A program made the translations under genes and the position numbers. Below, in pieces: positions 42,861 to 51,320 of a stretch of DNA of 64,000 bases. The notes beneath the pieces were generated by a model, which worked only from the letters and a program-made list of their open reading frames with translations, ran no database searches and had not been told where the DNA came from. The first letter of the stretch is position 1, and each line of letters opens with the position of its first letter. The DNA is taken from contig NZ_JADCSA010000003.1 in the NCBI RefSeq assembly GCF_015070385.1, positions 62,001 through 126,000 of the forward strand, read 5' to 3'. Origin of the DNA: Nocardioides malaquae (GTDB taxonomy: Bacteria > Actinomycetota > Actinomycetes > Propionibacteriales > Nocardioidaceae).

Positions 42861-43820
42861 GTGCGTACCCGCAAGCCCCTGGCCGCCGTGGCCGTCACGT
42901 CCGTCCTCGCCCTGACGCTCTCCGCCTGTGGCTCCGACGACGGCGCCGCCGCTGACCAGGGCGAGACGATCACCGTCACTGACTCCCGCGGCGAGGAGGA
43001 GGTGCCGCTCAACCCCGACAGCGTCGTGGTCTACGACATGGGCGTGCTCGACACCCTCGACACCCTGGGCGTCGACGCCGTCACCGGCGTCGCCAAGGGC
43101 GGGGCGACCCCGTCCTACCTGCAGAAGTACGCCGGCGATGACTACGTGGGCGTGGGCGACCTCTTCGAGCCCGACCTCGAGGCGATCCCGCAGACCGAGC
43201 CCGACCTGATCATCGTCGGCGGCCGCTCCTCGGCCATGCACGACACCCTCGAAGAGACCTTCGACGACGTGCCGGTGCTCGACATGTCGGTCGACGAGAG
43301 CGCCTACTTCGAGAGCTCGCGCGCCAACGCCCGCGAGCTGGCCAAGATCTTCGAGAAGACCGACGAGGTCGAGGAGCTGATCGCCGAGCAGGAGAAGGAC
43401 GTCGAGGCCCTGCGCGGGCAGGCCGACGGCGCCGGCAAGGCCCTGGTCCTGCTGACCAGCGGCGGCGAGGTCACCGCCTACTCCGTCGGGTCGCGCTTCG
43501 GCTTCCTGCACACCGACTTCGGTGTCGAGCCCGCCACCGGCGAGCTGGGCGACGAGGAGTCCCGCCACGGCGAGGCCGTCTCCTTCGAGTTCGTGAAGAA
43601 GACCGACCCCGACCTGCTCTACGTCGTCGACCGCGACGCCGCCATCGGCGAGGAGGGCAAGTCGGCCGAGGAGATCCTCGACAACCCGCTGGTGCGTGGC
43701 ACCAAGGCCTGGAAGCAGGAGAAGGTCACCTACGTCGACGCCGAGGCCTGGTACATCGTCGTCGGCGGCCTCACCTCCATGGGCACCCTCATCGACGAGG
43801 TCACCCAGAGCCTCTCCTGA
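42861..43820 (+). CDS. siderophore ABC transporter substrate-binding lipoprotein
   Basis: A 319-residue class III periplasmic-binding-type lipoprotein: signal with lipobox LTLSAC (Cys about 23), then TITVTDSRGEEEVPLNPDSVVVYDMGVLDTLDTLGVD and the LIIVGGRSS turn, as in YclQ/FatB-like petrobactin or catecholate receptors. The C-terminal lobe has LLYVVDRDAAIG and VTYVDAEAWYIVVGGL. GTG 42861 follows GGAAGGTG; the in-frame GTG 42813 lies upstream of and inside the iron box. First gene of the iron importer operon (binding protein, two permeases, ATPase). Confidence 0.92.
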   Translation: MRTRKPLAAVAVTSVLALTLSACGSDDGAAADQGETITVTDSRGEEEVPLNPDSVVVYDMGVLDTLDTLGVDAVTGVAKGGATPSYLQKYAGDDYVGVGDLFEPDLEAIPQTEPDLIIVGGRSSAMHDTLEETFDDVPVLDMSVDESAYFESSRANARELAKIFEKTDEVEELIAEQEKDVEALRGQADGAGKALVLLTSGGEVTAYSVGSRFGFLHTDFGVEPATGELGDEESRHGEAVSFEFVKKTDPDLLYVVDRDAAIGEEGKSAEEILDNPLVRGTKAWKQEKVTYVDAEAWYIVVGGLTSMGTLIDEVTQSLS

Positions 43821-43823
43821 CCC

Positions 43824-44795
43824 ATGACGACCACGCTCCCCGTCGCCCCGACCACCTCGCCGGCCACCCGCGCCGCCGGGGTGGTCGGCGGCGTCGTGGG
43901 GCTGGTGGTCCTGGCCGGGGTGAGCATGGCGATCGGCGTGGCCGACCTCAGCTGGGAGATCGTCTGGACCTCGCGCCTGCCGCGCACCCTCGCGCTCGTG
44001 CTCGCCGGCGCGGCTCTCGCGGTCTGCGGGCTCCTGCTCCAGCTGCTGGTGCGCAACCGCTTCGTCGAACCCTCCACGGTCGGCACCACCGAGGCGGCCG
44101 GCCTGGGCCTGGTCGTCGTCACCCTGCTCGCCCCCGGCGCCCCCCTGATGGCCAAGATGGGGGCGGCTTCGGTCTTCGCGCTCGCCGGCACCTGGCTCTT
44201 CCTGCGGGTGGTGCGGATGATGCCGGTGCAGGAGACCATCCTGGTGCCGCTCATCGGCCTGATGCTCGGTGGTGTGATCGCCGCCTTCACCACCTTCCTG
44301 GCCTTCCACAACGACCTGCTCCAGACCCTCAACAGCTGGATGACCGGCGACTTCTCCGGCATCCTGCGCGGGCGCTACGAGCTGCTCTGGATCGCCGCCG
44401 TCCTGGTCGCGATCGCCTTCTTCACCGCGGACCGCTTCACCGTGGCGGGCATGGGTGAGACGTTCTCGACGAACGTCGGCCTCGACCACCGCAAGGTGAT
44501 GGGGCTCGGCCTGGGCATCCTCTCGGTGGTCAGCGCCGTCGTCGTGGTGACCGTGGGCATGATCCCCTTCCTGGGCCTGGTCGTGCCCAACGTGGTGAGT
44601 GCCATGGTCGGCGACAACGCCCGCAAGGGTCTGCCGTGGGTCGCGATCCTGGGCTCCGGGCTCGTGCTGGTCTGCGACATCGTCGGCCGCGTCATCCGCT
44701 ACCCCTACGAGATCCCGGTCGGCACCGTCATGGGTGTCCTCGGCGCCGCCTTCTTCCTGTACCTGCTGCTGCGGAGGAACCGGCGCGATGCCTGA
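43824..44795 (+). CDS. iron-siderophore ABC transporter permease (FecCD family)
   Basis: A 323-residue permease with eight to ten helices. FecCD-family marks: RLPRTLALVLAGAALAVCGLLLQLLVRNRFVEPSTVGTTEAAGLG near the N-terminus and VGMIPFLGLVVPNVVSAMVGDNARKGLPWVAILGSGLVLVCDIVGRVI near the C-terminus, the coupling-helix region for the ATPase. It starts three bases after the binding-protein stop and overlaps the second permease by 8 bases. Confidence 0.93.
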   Translation: MTTTLPVAPTTSPATRAAGVVGGVVGLVVLAGVSMAIGVADLSWEIVWTSRLPRTLALVLAGAALAVCGLLLQLLVRNRFVEPSTVGTTEAAGLGLVVVTLLAPGAPLMAKMGAASVFALAGTWLFLRVVRMMPVQETILVPLIGLMLGGVIAAFTTFLAFHNDLLQTLNSWMTGDFSGILRGRYELLWIAAVLVAIAFFTADRFTVAGMGETFSTNVGLDHRKVMGLGLGILSVVSAVVVVTVGMIPFLGLVVPNVVSAMVGDNARKGLPWVAILGSGLVLVCDIVGRVIRYPYEIPVGTVMGVLGAAFFLYLLLRRNRRDA

Positions 44796-45813
44796 CCAGC
44801 TCACCGCTCCCCCGCTGCCCGGCGCGCCGACCGCTGGCCCGCGCCACTGGCGTACGCCCTCTCCCCGCGTGCGGGTGGCCCTCGCCGCTGCGCTGGCGCT
44901 CGCGGTGGTGGCCGGCTTCCTGCTCTCCGACACCCACGGCTACGCCGAGTTCGTGGTGCCGTTGCGCATCCGGCGTCTCGCCGCCCTGGTGCTGGTCGGC
45001 TGGGCGATCGCCCTCTCGACGGTGCTCTTCCAGACCGTCACCGGCAACCGCATCCTCACGCCGGCGCTGATGGGCTTCGACGCGCTCTTCGTGCTGCTCC
45101 AGACCGTCGTGGTCTTCGCGTTCTCCGCGCAGCTGCTGCGCGACGTCGACCCGCGGCTGCAGTTCGCCGCCGAGACGTTGCTGATGCTGGTCTTCGCGCT
45201 CACGCTCTTCCGTTGGCTCTTCTCCTCGGGCCGCTACGAGCTGCACGTGCTGATCCTGGTCGGCATGGTCTTCGCCACCCTCTTCCGCAGCATCGCCGCC
45301 TTCCTGCAGCGACTCATCGACCCCAGCCAGTTCCAGACCCTGCAGAACCTGATGTTCGCCTCGTTCACCACCGTCGACGAGGACCTGGTCTGGATCGCCG
45401 CGGCCGTCGTCGCGGTCGCCACGGTGCTGGTGGTGCGCCGCCTGCGCGTCTACGACGTGCTCGCGCTCGGCGCGGAGACAGCCACGAACCTCGGCGTCGA
45501 CCACCGGCGCGAGACCACGAAGGTCCTGGCCCTCGTCGCCGTGCTGGTCTCGGTCTCCACCGCGCTCGTCGGCCCGATCACCTTCTTCGGCCTGCTCGTC
45601 GCCCACCTCGCCTACCAGCTGGCCGGCACGCACCGCCACGCCGTCGTGCTGCCGATGGCGGGACTGGCCGCCGTCGTCTGCCTGGTCGGCGGGCAGTACG
45701 TCCTCGAGCGGCTGCTGGAGGTGACCACCACGCTGTCGGTGGTCATCGAGCTCGTCGGCGGCCTCACCTTCATCGCCCTGCTCATCCACCGAGCCCGGAG
45801 GAACCTCGCATGA
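44788..45813 (+). CDS. iron-siderophore ABC transporter permease, second subunit
   Basis: A 341-residue FecCD-family permease partner. Motifs: RIRRLAALVLVGWAIALSTVLFQTVTGNRILTPALMGFDALF and VGPITFFGLLVAHLAYQLAGTHRHAVVLPMAGLAAVVCLVGGQYV. The ATG lies within the end of the preceding permease gene. Two different permease subunits indicate a heterodimeric channel, as in FatCD/YclNO. A charged N-terminal tail of about 30 residues precedes the first helix. Confidence 0.92.
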   Translation: MPDQLTAPPLPGAPTAGPRHWRTPSPRVRVALAAALALAVVAGFLLSDTHGYAEFVVPLRIRRLAALVLVGWAIALSTVLFQTVTGNRILTPALMGFDALFVLLQTVVVFAFSAQLLRDVDPRLQFAAETLLMLVFALTLFRWLFSSGRYELHVLILVGMVFATLFRSIAAFLQRLIDPSQFQTLQNLMFASFTTVDEDLVWIAAAVVAVATVLVVRRLRVYDVLALGAETATNLGVDHRRETTKVLALVAVLVSVSTALVGPITFFGLLVAHLAYQLAGTHRHAVVLPMAGLAAVVCLVGGQYVLERLLEVTTTLSVVIELVGGLTFIALLIHRARRNLA

Positions 45814-46628
45814 CGGAGACCGTCGCCCCACCCCTCGCCCCCTCGTCGACGCCAGGCGGCGGCGAGCCGGCCGTACGCGTCGAGTCCGTGAGCAAGCGCT
45901 ACGGGCAGACCCTCGTGGTCGACGACGTCCACCTCGAGCTGCCGGTGGGCGGGGTGACCGCCCTGATCGGGCCCAACGGCGCCGGCAAGTCGACCCTGCT
46001 CTCGATCATGGGACGGCTGTTGAGTGCCGACGGCGGCCGCGTGAGCATCAGCGGACTCGACGTCGCCACGGCCCGGGGCGACGACCTGGCCCGCAAGCTG
46101 GCCGTGCTGCGACAGGAGAACCGGCTCGACATCCGCCTGACCGTGCGCGACCTGGTCACCTTCGGCCGCTACCCGCACTCTAAGGGGCGCCCGGGCCCCG
46201 ACGACCTCCTCCACGTCGAGCGGGCGCTGGCCTACCTCGACCTCTCCGACCTCGCGGACCGCTTCCTCGACCAGCTCTCCGGCGGCCAGCGCCAGCGCGC
46301 CTTCGTGGCGATGGTGCTCTGCCAGGACACCGACGTGGTGCTGCTCGACGAGCCGCTCAACAACCTCGACCTGCGCCACGCCGTCGCCATGATGGGGCGC
46401 CTGCGCGACGCCGCCCGCGAGCTGGGTCGCACCATCGTCGTGGTCGTCCACGACCTCAACATCGCGTCCTGCTACGCCGACACCATCGTCGCGATGTCGC
46501 AGGGCCGGGTGGTGGCCCACGGGACGCCGACCGAGGTGATCGAGCCCGAGCTGCTCAGCGGCATCTACGGGCTGCCCGTGGCCGTCAACGAGATCGACGG
46601 CCAGCGGATCGCCACCTACTACTGCTGA
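45810..46628 (+). CDS. iron-siderophore ABC transporter ATP-binding protein
   Basis: A 272-residue ATPase with Walker A GPNGAGKST, Q-loop VLRQENRLDIRLTVRDL, signature LSGGQRQR, Walker B VVLLDEPLNNLD and H-loop VVVHDLNIAS. The DLRHAVAMMGRLRDAAREL segment and the short insertion fit FecE/YclP-type iron transporters. An N-terminal extension of about 20 residues is Pro/Gly-rich. ATGA overlap with the permease gene. It ends the operon; dapC converges 20 bases away. Confidence 0.95.
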   Translation: MTETVAPPLAPSSTPGGGEPAVRVESVSKRYGQTLVVDDVHLELPVGGVTALIGPNGAGKSTLLSIMGRLLSADGGRVSISGLDVATARGDDLARKLAVLRQENRLDIRLTVRDLVTFGRYPHSKGRPGPDDLLHVERALAYLDLSDLADRFLDQLSGGQRQRAFVAMVLCQDTDVVLLDEPLNNLDLRHAVAMMGRLRDAARELGRTIVVVVHDLNIASCYADTIVAMSQGRVVAHGTPTEVIEPELLSGIYGLPVAVNEIDGQRIATYYC

Positions 46629-46648
46629 CGCGCCGAGCGCGCCGTACG

Positions 46649-47785
46649 TCAGTCCTGCAGGCGGGCGACGGCGGCGGCGATGCGCTCGTCGGTCGCGGTG
46701 AAGGCCACGCGGACGTGGCGACGTCCGGCGGCGCCGTAGAAGTCGCCCGGCGCCACGAGGATGCCACGCTCGGCGAACCAGGAGACCAGGTCCCAGCAGC
46801 TCGTGTCGTCACCCGCAGCGGTCGTCCACAGGTAGAGGCTCGCCTCGGAGTGCTCGACGGTGAATCCTGCTCGCTCGAGGGCCGCCTTGAGGTTGCGCCG
46901 ACGGGCGGCGTAGCGGGCGTGCTGCTCGGCGACGTGGGCGTCGTCGGCCAGCACGGCCGCCATCACCTTCTGCTGCGGGTCGGGCATCTGCAGGCCGAGG
47001 TTCTTGCGGACGGCCAGCAGCTCGGCGACGACCTTCGGGTCACCGGCCACGAAGGCGGCGCGGTAGCCGGCCAGGTTGGAGCGCTTCGAGAGCGAGTGCA
47101 CCGTGAGGATGCCCTCGTGGCTGTCGCCGCAGACGTCCGGGTGGAGCACCGACACCGGGAGGTTGTCCGGGTCCCAGGCGCACTCGAGGTAGCACTCGTC
47201 GGAGACGAGGAGCACGCCGCGCTCCCGGCACCAGTCGACGACCTTCTTCAGGTGGTCGACGCCGAGCACCCGGCCGGTCGGGTTCGAGGGGCTGTTGAGC
47301 CACAGCAGGGCCGGGGTGCGGGGACCGATGGCGGTGAGGCTGTCGGTCGCCATGATCTCGGCGCCCACCAGCGCGGCACCGACCTCGTAGGTCGGGTACG
47401 CGAGCTGGGGCTGCACGACCAGGTCGCCGGGGCCCAGGCCGAGGTGCATCGGGAGTGCGCCGATCAGCTCCTTGGAGCCGATGACCGGCAGCACCCCGTC
47501 GAGCCCGAGCCCGGTCACTCCGGCCGTCCGCTCCAACCAGTCGACGATGGCCTGTCGGGTCTCGGGTCGGCCGATGGTGACGGGGTAGCCGGGCGAGTCC
47601 GCGGCGTCGCACAGCGCCTGCTGCGCGACGGCAGGGGTCGGGTCCACGGGCGTACCCACCGAGAGGTCGACGATGCCGTCGGGGTGCGACCGAGCCCGTG
47701 CGGCGTGGTCGGTGAGCTTGTCCCAGGGGAAGTCCGGCAGCGTGGCCGAGACCACGCGACGAGCGTGGTTCGGCACGCTGCTCAC
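46649..47785 (-). CDS. dapC: succinyldiaminopimelate transaminase
   Basis: A 378-residue class I/II PLP aminotransferase of the actinobacterial DapC type, converting N-succinyl-2-amino-6-ketopimelate to N-succinyl-LL-diaminopimelate. SGTP-like LSVGTPVDPTP, LLWLNSPSNPTG, SDECYLECAWD and HSLSKRSNLAGYR (PLP Lys about 234) are present. GTG at 47785 overlaps the ferredoxin stop (GTGA). The fdxA-dapC pairing is conserved in actinobacteria. With DapD and DapE here, the acyl part of the DAP pathway is complete. Confidence 0.92.
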   Translation of the reverse strand: MSSVPNHARRVVSATLPDFPWDKLTDHAARARSHPDGIVDLSVGTPVDPTPAVAQQALCDAADSPGYPVTIGRPETRQAIVDWLERTAGVTGLGLDGVLPVIGSKELIGALPMHLGLGPGDLVVQPQLAYPTYEVGAALVGAEIMATDSLTAIGPRTPALLWLNSPSNPTGRVLGVDHLKKVVDWCRERGVLLVSDECYLECAWDPDNLPVSVLHPDVCGDSHEGILTVHSLSKRSNLAGYRAAFVAGDPKVVAELLAVRKNLGLQMPDPQQKVMAAVLADDAHVAEQHARYAARRRNLKAALERAGFTVEHSEASLYLWTTAAGDDTSCWDLVSWFAERGILVAPGDFYGAAGRRHVRVAFTATDERIAAAVARLQD

Positions 47786-48105
47786 TCCTGGTTCTGCGGG
47801 GGGAGGGCGGCGATCATCGGGTGGTCCTTGTCGATCTCACCCATCTTCGCGGCGCCACCTGGCGAGCCCAGGTCGTCGAAGAAGTTGACGTTGGCGTCGT
47901 AGTAGTCCTTCCACTCCTCCGGGGTGTCGTCCTCGTAGAAGATGGCCTCGACCGGGCAGACCGGCTCACACGCACCGCAGTCGACGCACTCGTCGGGGTG
48001 GATGTAGAGCATCCGCTTGCCCTCGTAGATGCAGTCGACCGGGCACTCGTCGACGCAGGCGCGGTCCTTGACGTCGACACACGGCTGGGCGATGACGTAG
48101 GTCAC
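47782..48105 (-). CDS. fdxA: 7Fe ferredoxin
   Basis: A 107-residue ferredoxin with a [3Fe-4S]-type CxxxxxxxCxxxCP (C9, C17, C21) and a [4Fe-4S] CxxCxxCxxxCP (C40, C43, C46, C50), plus Cys25 found in this group. The acidic C-terminal half with YEDDTPEEWKDYYDANVNFFDDLGSPGGA is the FdxA/FdxC extension. It is an electron carrier of unspecified partners. GAGGAGG precedes the GTG. The dapC gene is translationally coupled downstream, although DapC needs no electrons. Confidence 0.96.
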   Translation of the reverse strand: MTYVIAQPCVDVKDRACVDECPVDCIYEGKRMLYIHPDECVDCGACEPVCPVEAIFYEDDTPEEWKDYYDANVNFFDDLGSPGGAAKMGEIDKDHPMIAALPPQNQE

Positions 48106-48149
48106 CGTTCCTCCTCGGGTTCGCTGAGCTCAGGCAGACGGGGGAAGCC

Positions 48150-48155
48150 TAGTAT
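48150..48155 (+). promoter_or_regulatory. probable -10 element for leaderless acetyltransferase message
   Basis: TAGTAT, then seven bases, then GTG at 48163, with no ribosome binding site. Same geometry as the dapD and O-methyltransferase promoters. Confidence 0.6.
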
Positions 48156-48162
48156 CCGGCAC

Positions 48163-49119
48163 GTGACCGAAACCCCCGACACCCCCCAAGTCTCTCCCGG
48201 ATCCGCGGGTGCCACGCACGAGGGACACACGTTGGGACCGCACGTGGTCGGCCAGCGGGTGGTCGTGCGCCGGGTGCTGCCCGGCGAGACCGGACCCACC
48301 GGTGGCCCGGCGATGACCGACACGCTGGGCGAGTGTCTCTCGTGGGGGCGTGGTCTGTGCGAGGTGCGCACCGCCGAGGGTGCGGTGGTCGCCATCCACC
48401 TGGCCGACATCGTCTCCGGCAAGCCCGTCCCACCGCGCCCGTCGGTCCGGCTGCGGGCCACGCCGCGCGAGGTGCACCTGCACGCCTCCGCCCTCTTCGA
48501 CGACCTCGAGACCGCCGAGCTCGGCGAGTGGCTGGTGCGCACCGGCGGACTGGCCGCCGACGGACGAGCCACCAGGCGCGGCAACTCGGTCCTGGCCTGC
48601 GGCGACCCCGGCACCTCGCTCGACGAGGCTGCCCGACGGGTCCGCGACCACTACGCCGCCCACGACCTGCCTGCGCTCGCGCAGGTGGTGGTCGGCTCCG
48701 ACGAGGAGGCGGCCCTGCAACGGCTCGGCTGGGTCGACGCCGGGGGCCACGCCGAGGTCATGGTGACCTCGGTGTCACGGCTGCTCCGGTCGCTGCCCGT
48801 CCGGCCTCCCGCCGGCACGGAGCCTGCTGAGCTCACCGAGCACGGGGACAGCGCGATCGCGACGATCGGTGACGTGGCCCGGGCCCGCGTGGGTGTCGAC
48901 GCGGACTGGGTCTGCGTGGGAGACCTGTGGGTCGCCGAGCCCCGTCGACGCGCCGGCCTGGCAGTGGCCGTGCTGCGCGAGGCGCTCGACTGGGCGGCCT
49001 CCCGCGGCGCCACCACCGCGCACCTGGCTGTCGAGGTCGACAACCACGCCGCGCTGGAGCTCTACCGCTCCCTGGGCTTCGCCCACCACCACGCCTACCG
49101 GTTCCTGGCGCTGGATTGA
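48163..49119 (+). CDS. GNAT family N-acetyltransferase with N-terminal extension
   Basis: A 318-residue protein. The C-terminal about 110 residues form a GNAT fold: VCVGDLWVAEPRRRAGLAVAVLREALDWAASRGATTAHLAVEVDNHAALELYRSLGFAHHHAYRFLAL, containing the acetyl-CoA loop RRRAGLA in place of the usual RxxGxG. The N-terminal half has an SH3-like segment (VVVRRVLPGETGPTGGPAMTDTLGECLSWG) typical of actinobacterial two-domain acetyltransferases found near fdxA. Substrate unknown. The stop lies in the first unit of a 15-base tandem repeat. Confidence 0.85.
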   Translation: MTETPDTPQVSPGSAGATHEGHTLGPHVVGQRVVVRRVLPGETGPTGGPAMTDTLGECLSWGRGLCEVRTAEGAVVAIHLADIVSGKPVPPRPSVRLRATPREVHLHASALFDDLETAELGEWLVRTGGLAADGRATRRGNSVLACGDPGTSLDEAARRVRDHYAAHDLPALAQVVVGSDEEAALQRLGWVDAGGHAEVMVTSVSRLLRSLPVRPPAGTEPAELTEHGDSAIATIGDVARARVGVDADWVCVGDLWVAEPRRRAGLAVAVLREALDWAASRGATTAHLAVEVDNHAALELYRSLGFAHHHAYRFLALD

Positions 49120-49164
49120 CTGGCGCTGGGTTGAGTGGCGGTGGGTTGACTGGTGCTGGGTTGA
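49105..49164 (+). repeat. four tandem 15-base repeats, each ending in TGA
   Basis: Units begin at 49105, 49120, 49135 and 49150, close to CTGGCGCTGGGTTGA with one to three changes each. Unit one encodes the last residues and the stop of the acetyltransferase; the others repeat the same reading frame and stop codon. Likely amplified by slippage; it fills the gap to the convergent VanW gene. Confidence 0.85.
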
Positions 49165-49165
49165 C

Positions 49166-50935
49166 TCAGTCGCCGTTGCCGCCGGCCGGCTTGCAGACCA
49201 CCGTGTCGGAGGGCGTGTAGGTGGTGTTGAACTCCTCCGTACGCTCCACCGCGCGCTGACCGGGCTTGCGGAAGACCCGCTTGACGGTGATGTCGAAGCC
49301 GGCGTAACCGGTGTTGGGCATGCAGTCGGGGCCGGAGAGCGTGCGGGTCTGGGGCGGGGTGAAGTTGCGCCGCTCCCCCGTCACGGCCTGGATGTCCCAG
49401 ACCTTCGTCGACCACATGCGTACCCGCACGACGCCCTGGCTCGAGGGCGTGCTGGGGGTGACCTTGGCCTCGATCAGCACGCCGTGGGGGGTGTTGTTGC
49501 GGAACTTCAGGTCGATGGCGCCCCAGGCCACGGTCGCCTCGCGACCGACCGGGTAGCGGCTGATGTAGAAGGAGTGGGGCTTGTGCTCCACGTCCTCCAG
49601 GCCGGCGAAGAAGCTGCCGTTGAAGAGCGTGGTGGCCATCTGCGAGACGCCGCCACCCAGGTCTTCCTTGAACACCCCGTCGGCGATCATGATGCCGCTG
49701 GTGAAGCCGTTGGCCCGGGTGCGCTCTCCCACGGTCTCGTTCATCGAGAACGTCTCACCGGGCTTGAGCACGGTGCCGTTGACCAGCTCGGCGGCGCGGC
49801 CGATGTTGATGTTGCGGTACTCGGCGTGGGGGAACTCGGTGGTCACGTCGGCGACGACCTCGGTGATGTTGAGCGCCTCGGCGTCCTCGGTGCGGAAGTC
49901 GGAGCGGACCACCTCGGCCTTCACCTTCGCCGACCGGTCGCCCGACTCCGCGGCCACGAGGTCGAGGAAGAGGTCGTTGACCTCGCTGCGGTCGAAGGCG
50001 ACGCCGGGCTTGTCGGGCACGACCACGGGCCGCCCGTTGCTGAGCGCCACGGTCGCCTCCACCGGGCCACCGTCGCCCGCGAGGGCCTCGTCGAGCACCT
50101 GCCGCAGCCGCTTCGGCTTGAGGGTGGGCTCGAGGGCGCCGTCGACGGGCTCCAGGGCCAGCGCCGGGGTGTACTGCTCGGGGGTGAGCCGCACCGCGGT
50201 CTCGTCGAAGACCAGCTCGACCGGGTCGGAGACCGCCGCGTTGGCGAACTGGTCGAGGGCGCGGGCCACGTCGGCCTCGTCGATCTCGGGCTCCTGCTCG
50301 CTCGTCTCGAGCACCACCGGCTCGGAGGGGCCAGGGAAGGCGGCAAGCAGCTGCTCGCGGGTGTCGTCGCGGTCCAGGGCGACGCCGGCCTCGGGGGCGG
50401 TGGTCTCGACGCTGCCGTCGACGAAGGTGACCGCGCCGTCGACCGGAGGACTGCCCACCTCCTCGTCGAGCTCGGAGACGAACGTGTCGAAGACGGCGTC
50501 GTCGAGCCTCACCACGGGTTCGACGTCGTCACCGGCGGTGAAGTAGGCCCACAGACGGTCGGGAGCCCACGAGGTGCCTGCACCGGCAGCCTCGACCGAG
50601 GCCTCGACGTCGACCGCCAGGCCCACGTCGTCGGGGGCCACGGCTCGCTCCTCGCCGTCGATGACCAGCTGCAGCGGCGCGTCGACCCGGTCGGCGAGGC
50701 CGTCGCGCAGCAGCTCCTCGGCCTGCTCGGCGGTCTTCCCGCCGACGGCGATGTCGGCGACGGTCGTGCCCTGCGGCACCTTGCCGCTGGTCAGCGCGGC
50801 GGCCGCCGCGTAGGCGCCACCGGCCAGCACGACGAGACCGAGCAGGAGCCAGAGGACCACGCGACCGCCGGCCTTCTCCTCGGGGTCGCCGGAGGACGCG
50901 CCGGGCGGGCGGGAGGCTGGCTTCGATGCGGACAC
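49166..50935 (-). CDS. VanW family protein with peptidoglycan-binding-like repeats
   Basis: A 589-residue envelope protein with one N-terminal membrane helix (about 26-48). Extracellular regions related to PGBD/YoaR-type domains (VPQGTTVADIAVGGKTAEQAEELLRD, later LTPEQYTPALALEPVDGALEP) follow, then the VanW domain with RNINIGRAAELVNGTVLKPGETFSMNETVGERT, GGGVSQMATTLFNGSFFAGL and NNTPHGVLIEAKV. VanW was named from a vancomycin-resistance cluster; its biochemical role is unresolved. GTG 50935 lies seven bases after TACACT inside the upstream gene, suggesting its own leaderless promoter. Confidence 0.92.
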   Translation of the reverse strand: MSASKPASRPPGASSGDPEEKAGGRVVLWLLLGLVVLAGGAYAAAAALTSGKVPQGTTVADIAVGGKTAEQAEELLRDGLADRVDAPLQLVIDGEERAVAPDDVGLAVDVEASVEAAGAGTSWAPDRLWAYFTAGDDVEPVVRLDDAVFDTFVSELDEEVGSPPVDGAVTFVDGSVETTAPEAGVALDRDDTREQLLAAFPGPSEPVVLETSEQEPEIDEADVARALDQFANAAVSDPVELVFDETAVRLTPEQYTPALALEPVDGALEPTLKPKRLRQVLDEALAGDGGPVEATVALSNGRPVVVPDKPGVAFDRSEVNDLFLDLVAAESGDRSAKVKAEVVRSDFRTEDAEALNITEVVADVTTEFPHAEYRNINIGRAAELVNGTVLKPGETFSMNETVGERTRANGFTSGIMIADGVFKEDLGGGVSQMATTLFNGSFFAGLEDVEHKPHSFYISRYPVGREATVAWGAIDLKFRNNTPHGVLIEAKVTPSTPSSQGVVRVRMWSTKVWDIQAVTGERRNFTPPQTRTLSGPDCMPNTGYAGFDITVKRVFRKPGQRAVERTEEFNTTYTPSDTVVCKPAGGNGD

Positions 50936-50936
50936 G

Positions 50937-51320
50937 TCAGCGAGTGTAGGAGGACGCCCCCGCTGAAGGCACGTTCTGCTGCGGGCGTGGCCCGCTCCTT
51001 CCGGTGACGGCGACCAGCACGAGCAGCAGCCCCGAGCCCAAGTAGAGGTAGCCCTCGACGGTGTCGGCCACCAGGAAGTCGCCCTCCGGTCGGCCCGTCA
51101 GCACGACGTACGTCACCACGAGCCAGGCGCCCACGAAGAGCGGACGCCCCCACCACCGCGCCGGCAGCGCGCGCACGGCCAGCACGCCCGCGACCACACC
51201 CCAGGCCAGGCCCCACCAGTAGTGGTGCACCAGCGCGGTCGCCGCGGAGCTCAACGCCCCCGCCACCGCCGCCAGGAGGGCCACCGACGCAGCCGCGACG
51301 AGTGACCGTGGCCCCGTCAC
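50937..51320 (-). CDS. small membrane protein beside mshB (DUF6113-like)
   Basis: A 127-residue protein with four membrane helices ([83 protein letters not shown]). The position directly after mshB and the GRPEGDFLV...GYLYL pattern suggest the actinobacterial DUF6113 family, from memory. Its GTG overlaps the mshB stop (GTGA). A link to mycothiol is unproven. The C-terminal codons contain the VanW -10 element. Confidence 0.62.
   Translation of the reverse strand: MTGPRSLVAAASVALLAAVAGALSSAATALVHHYWWGLAWGVVAGVLAVRALPARWWGRPLFVGAWLVVTYVVLTGRPEGDFLVADTVEGYLYLGSGLLLVLVAVTGRSGPRPQQNVPSAGASSYTR
50943..50948 (-). promoter_or_regulatory. probable internal -10 element for VanW gene
   Basis: TACACT on the minus strand, within the last codons of the upstream membrane gene, lies seven bases before GTG 50935. 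The VanW gene may thus be transcribed separately as a leaderless message. Confidence 0.5.

Noticed and set aside
49120-49164. Tandem repeats considered as CRISPR-like or attachment site repeats
   Set aside because: Units are contiguous with no spacers and no integrase or cas gene is present.
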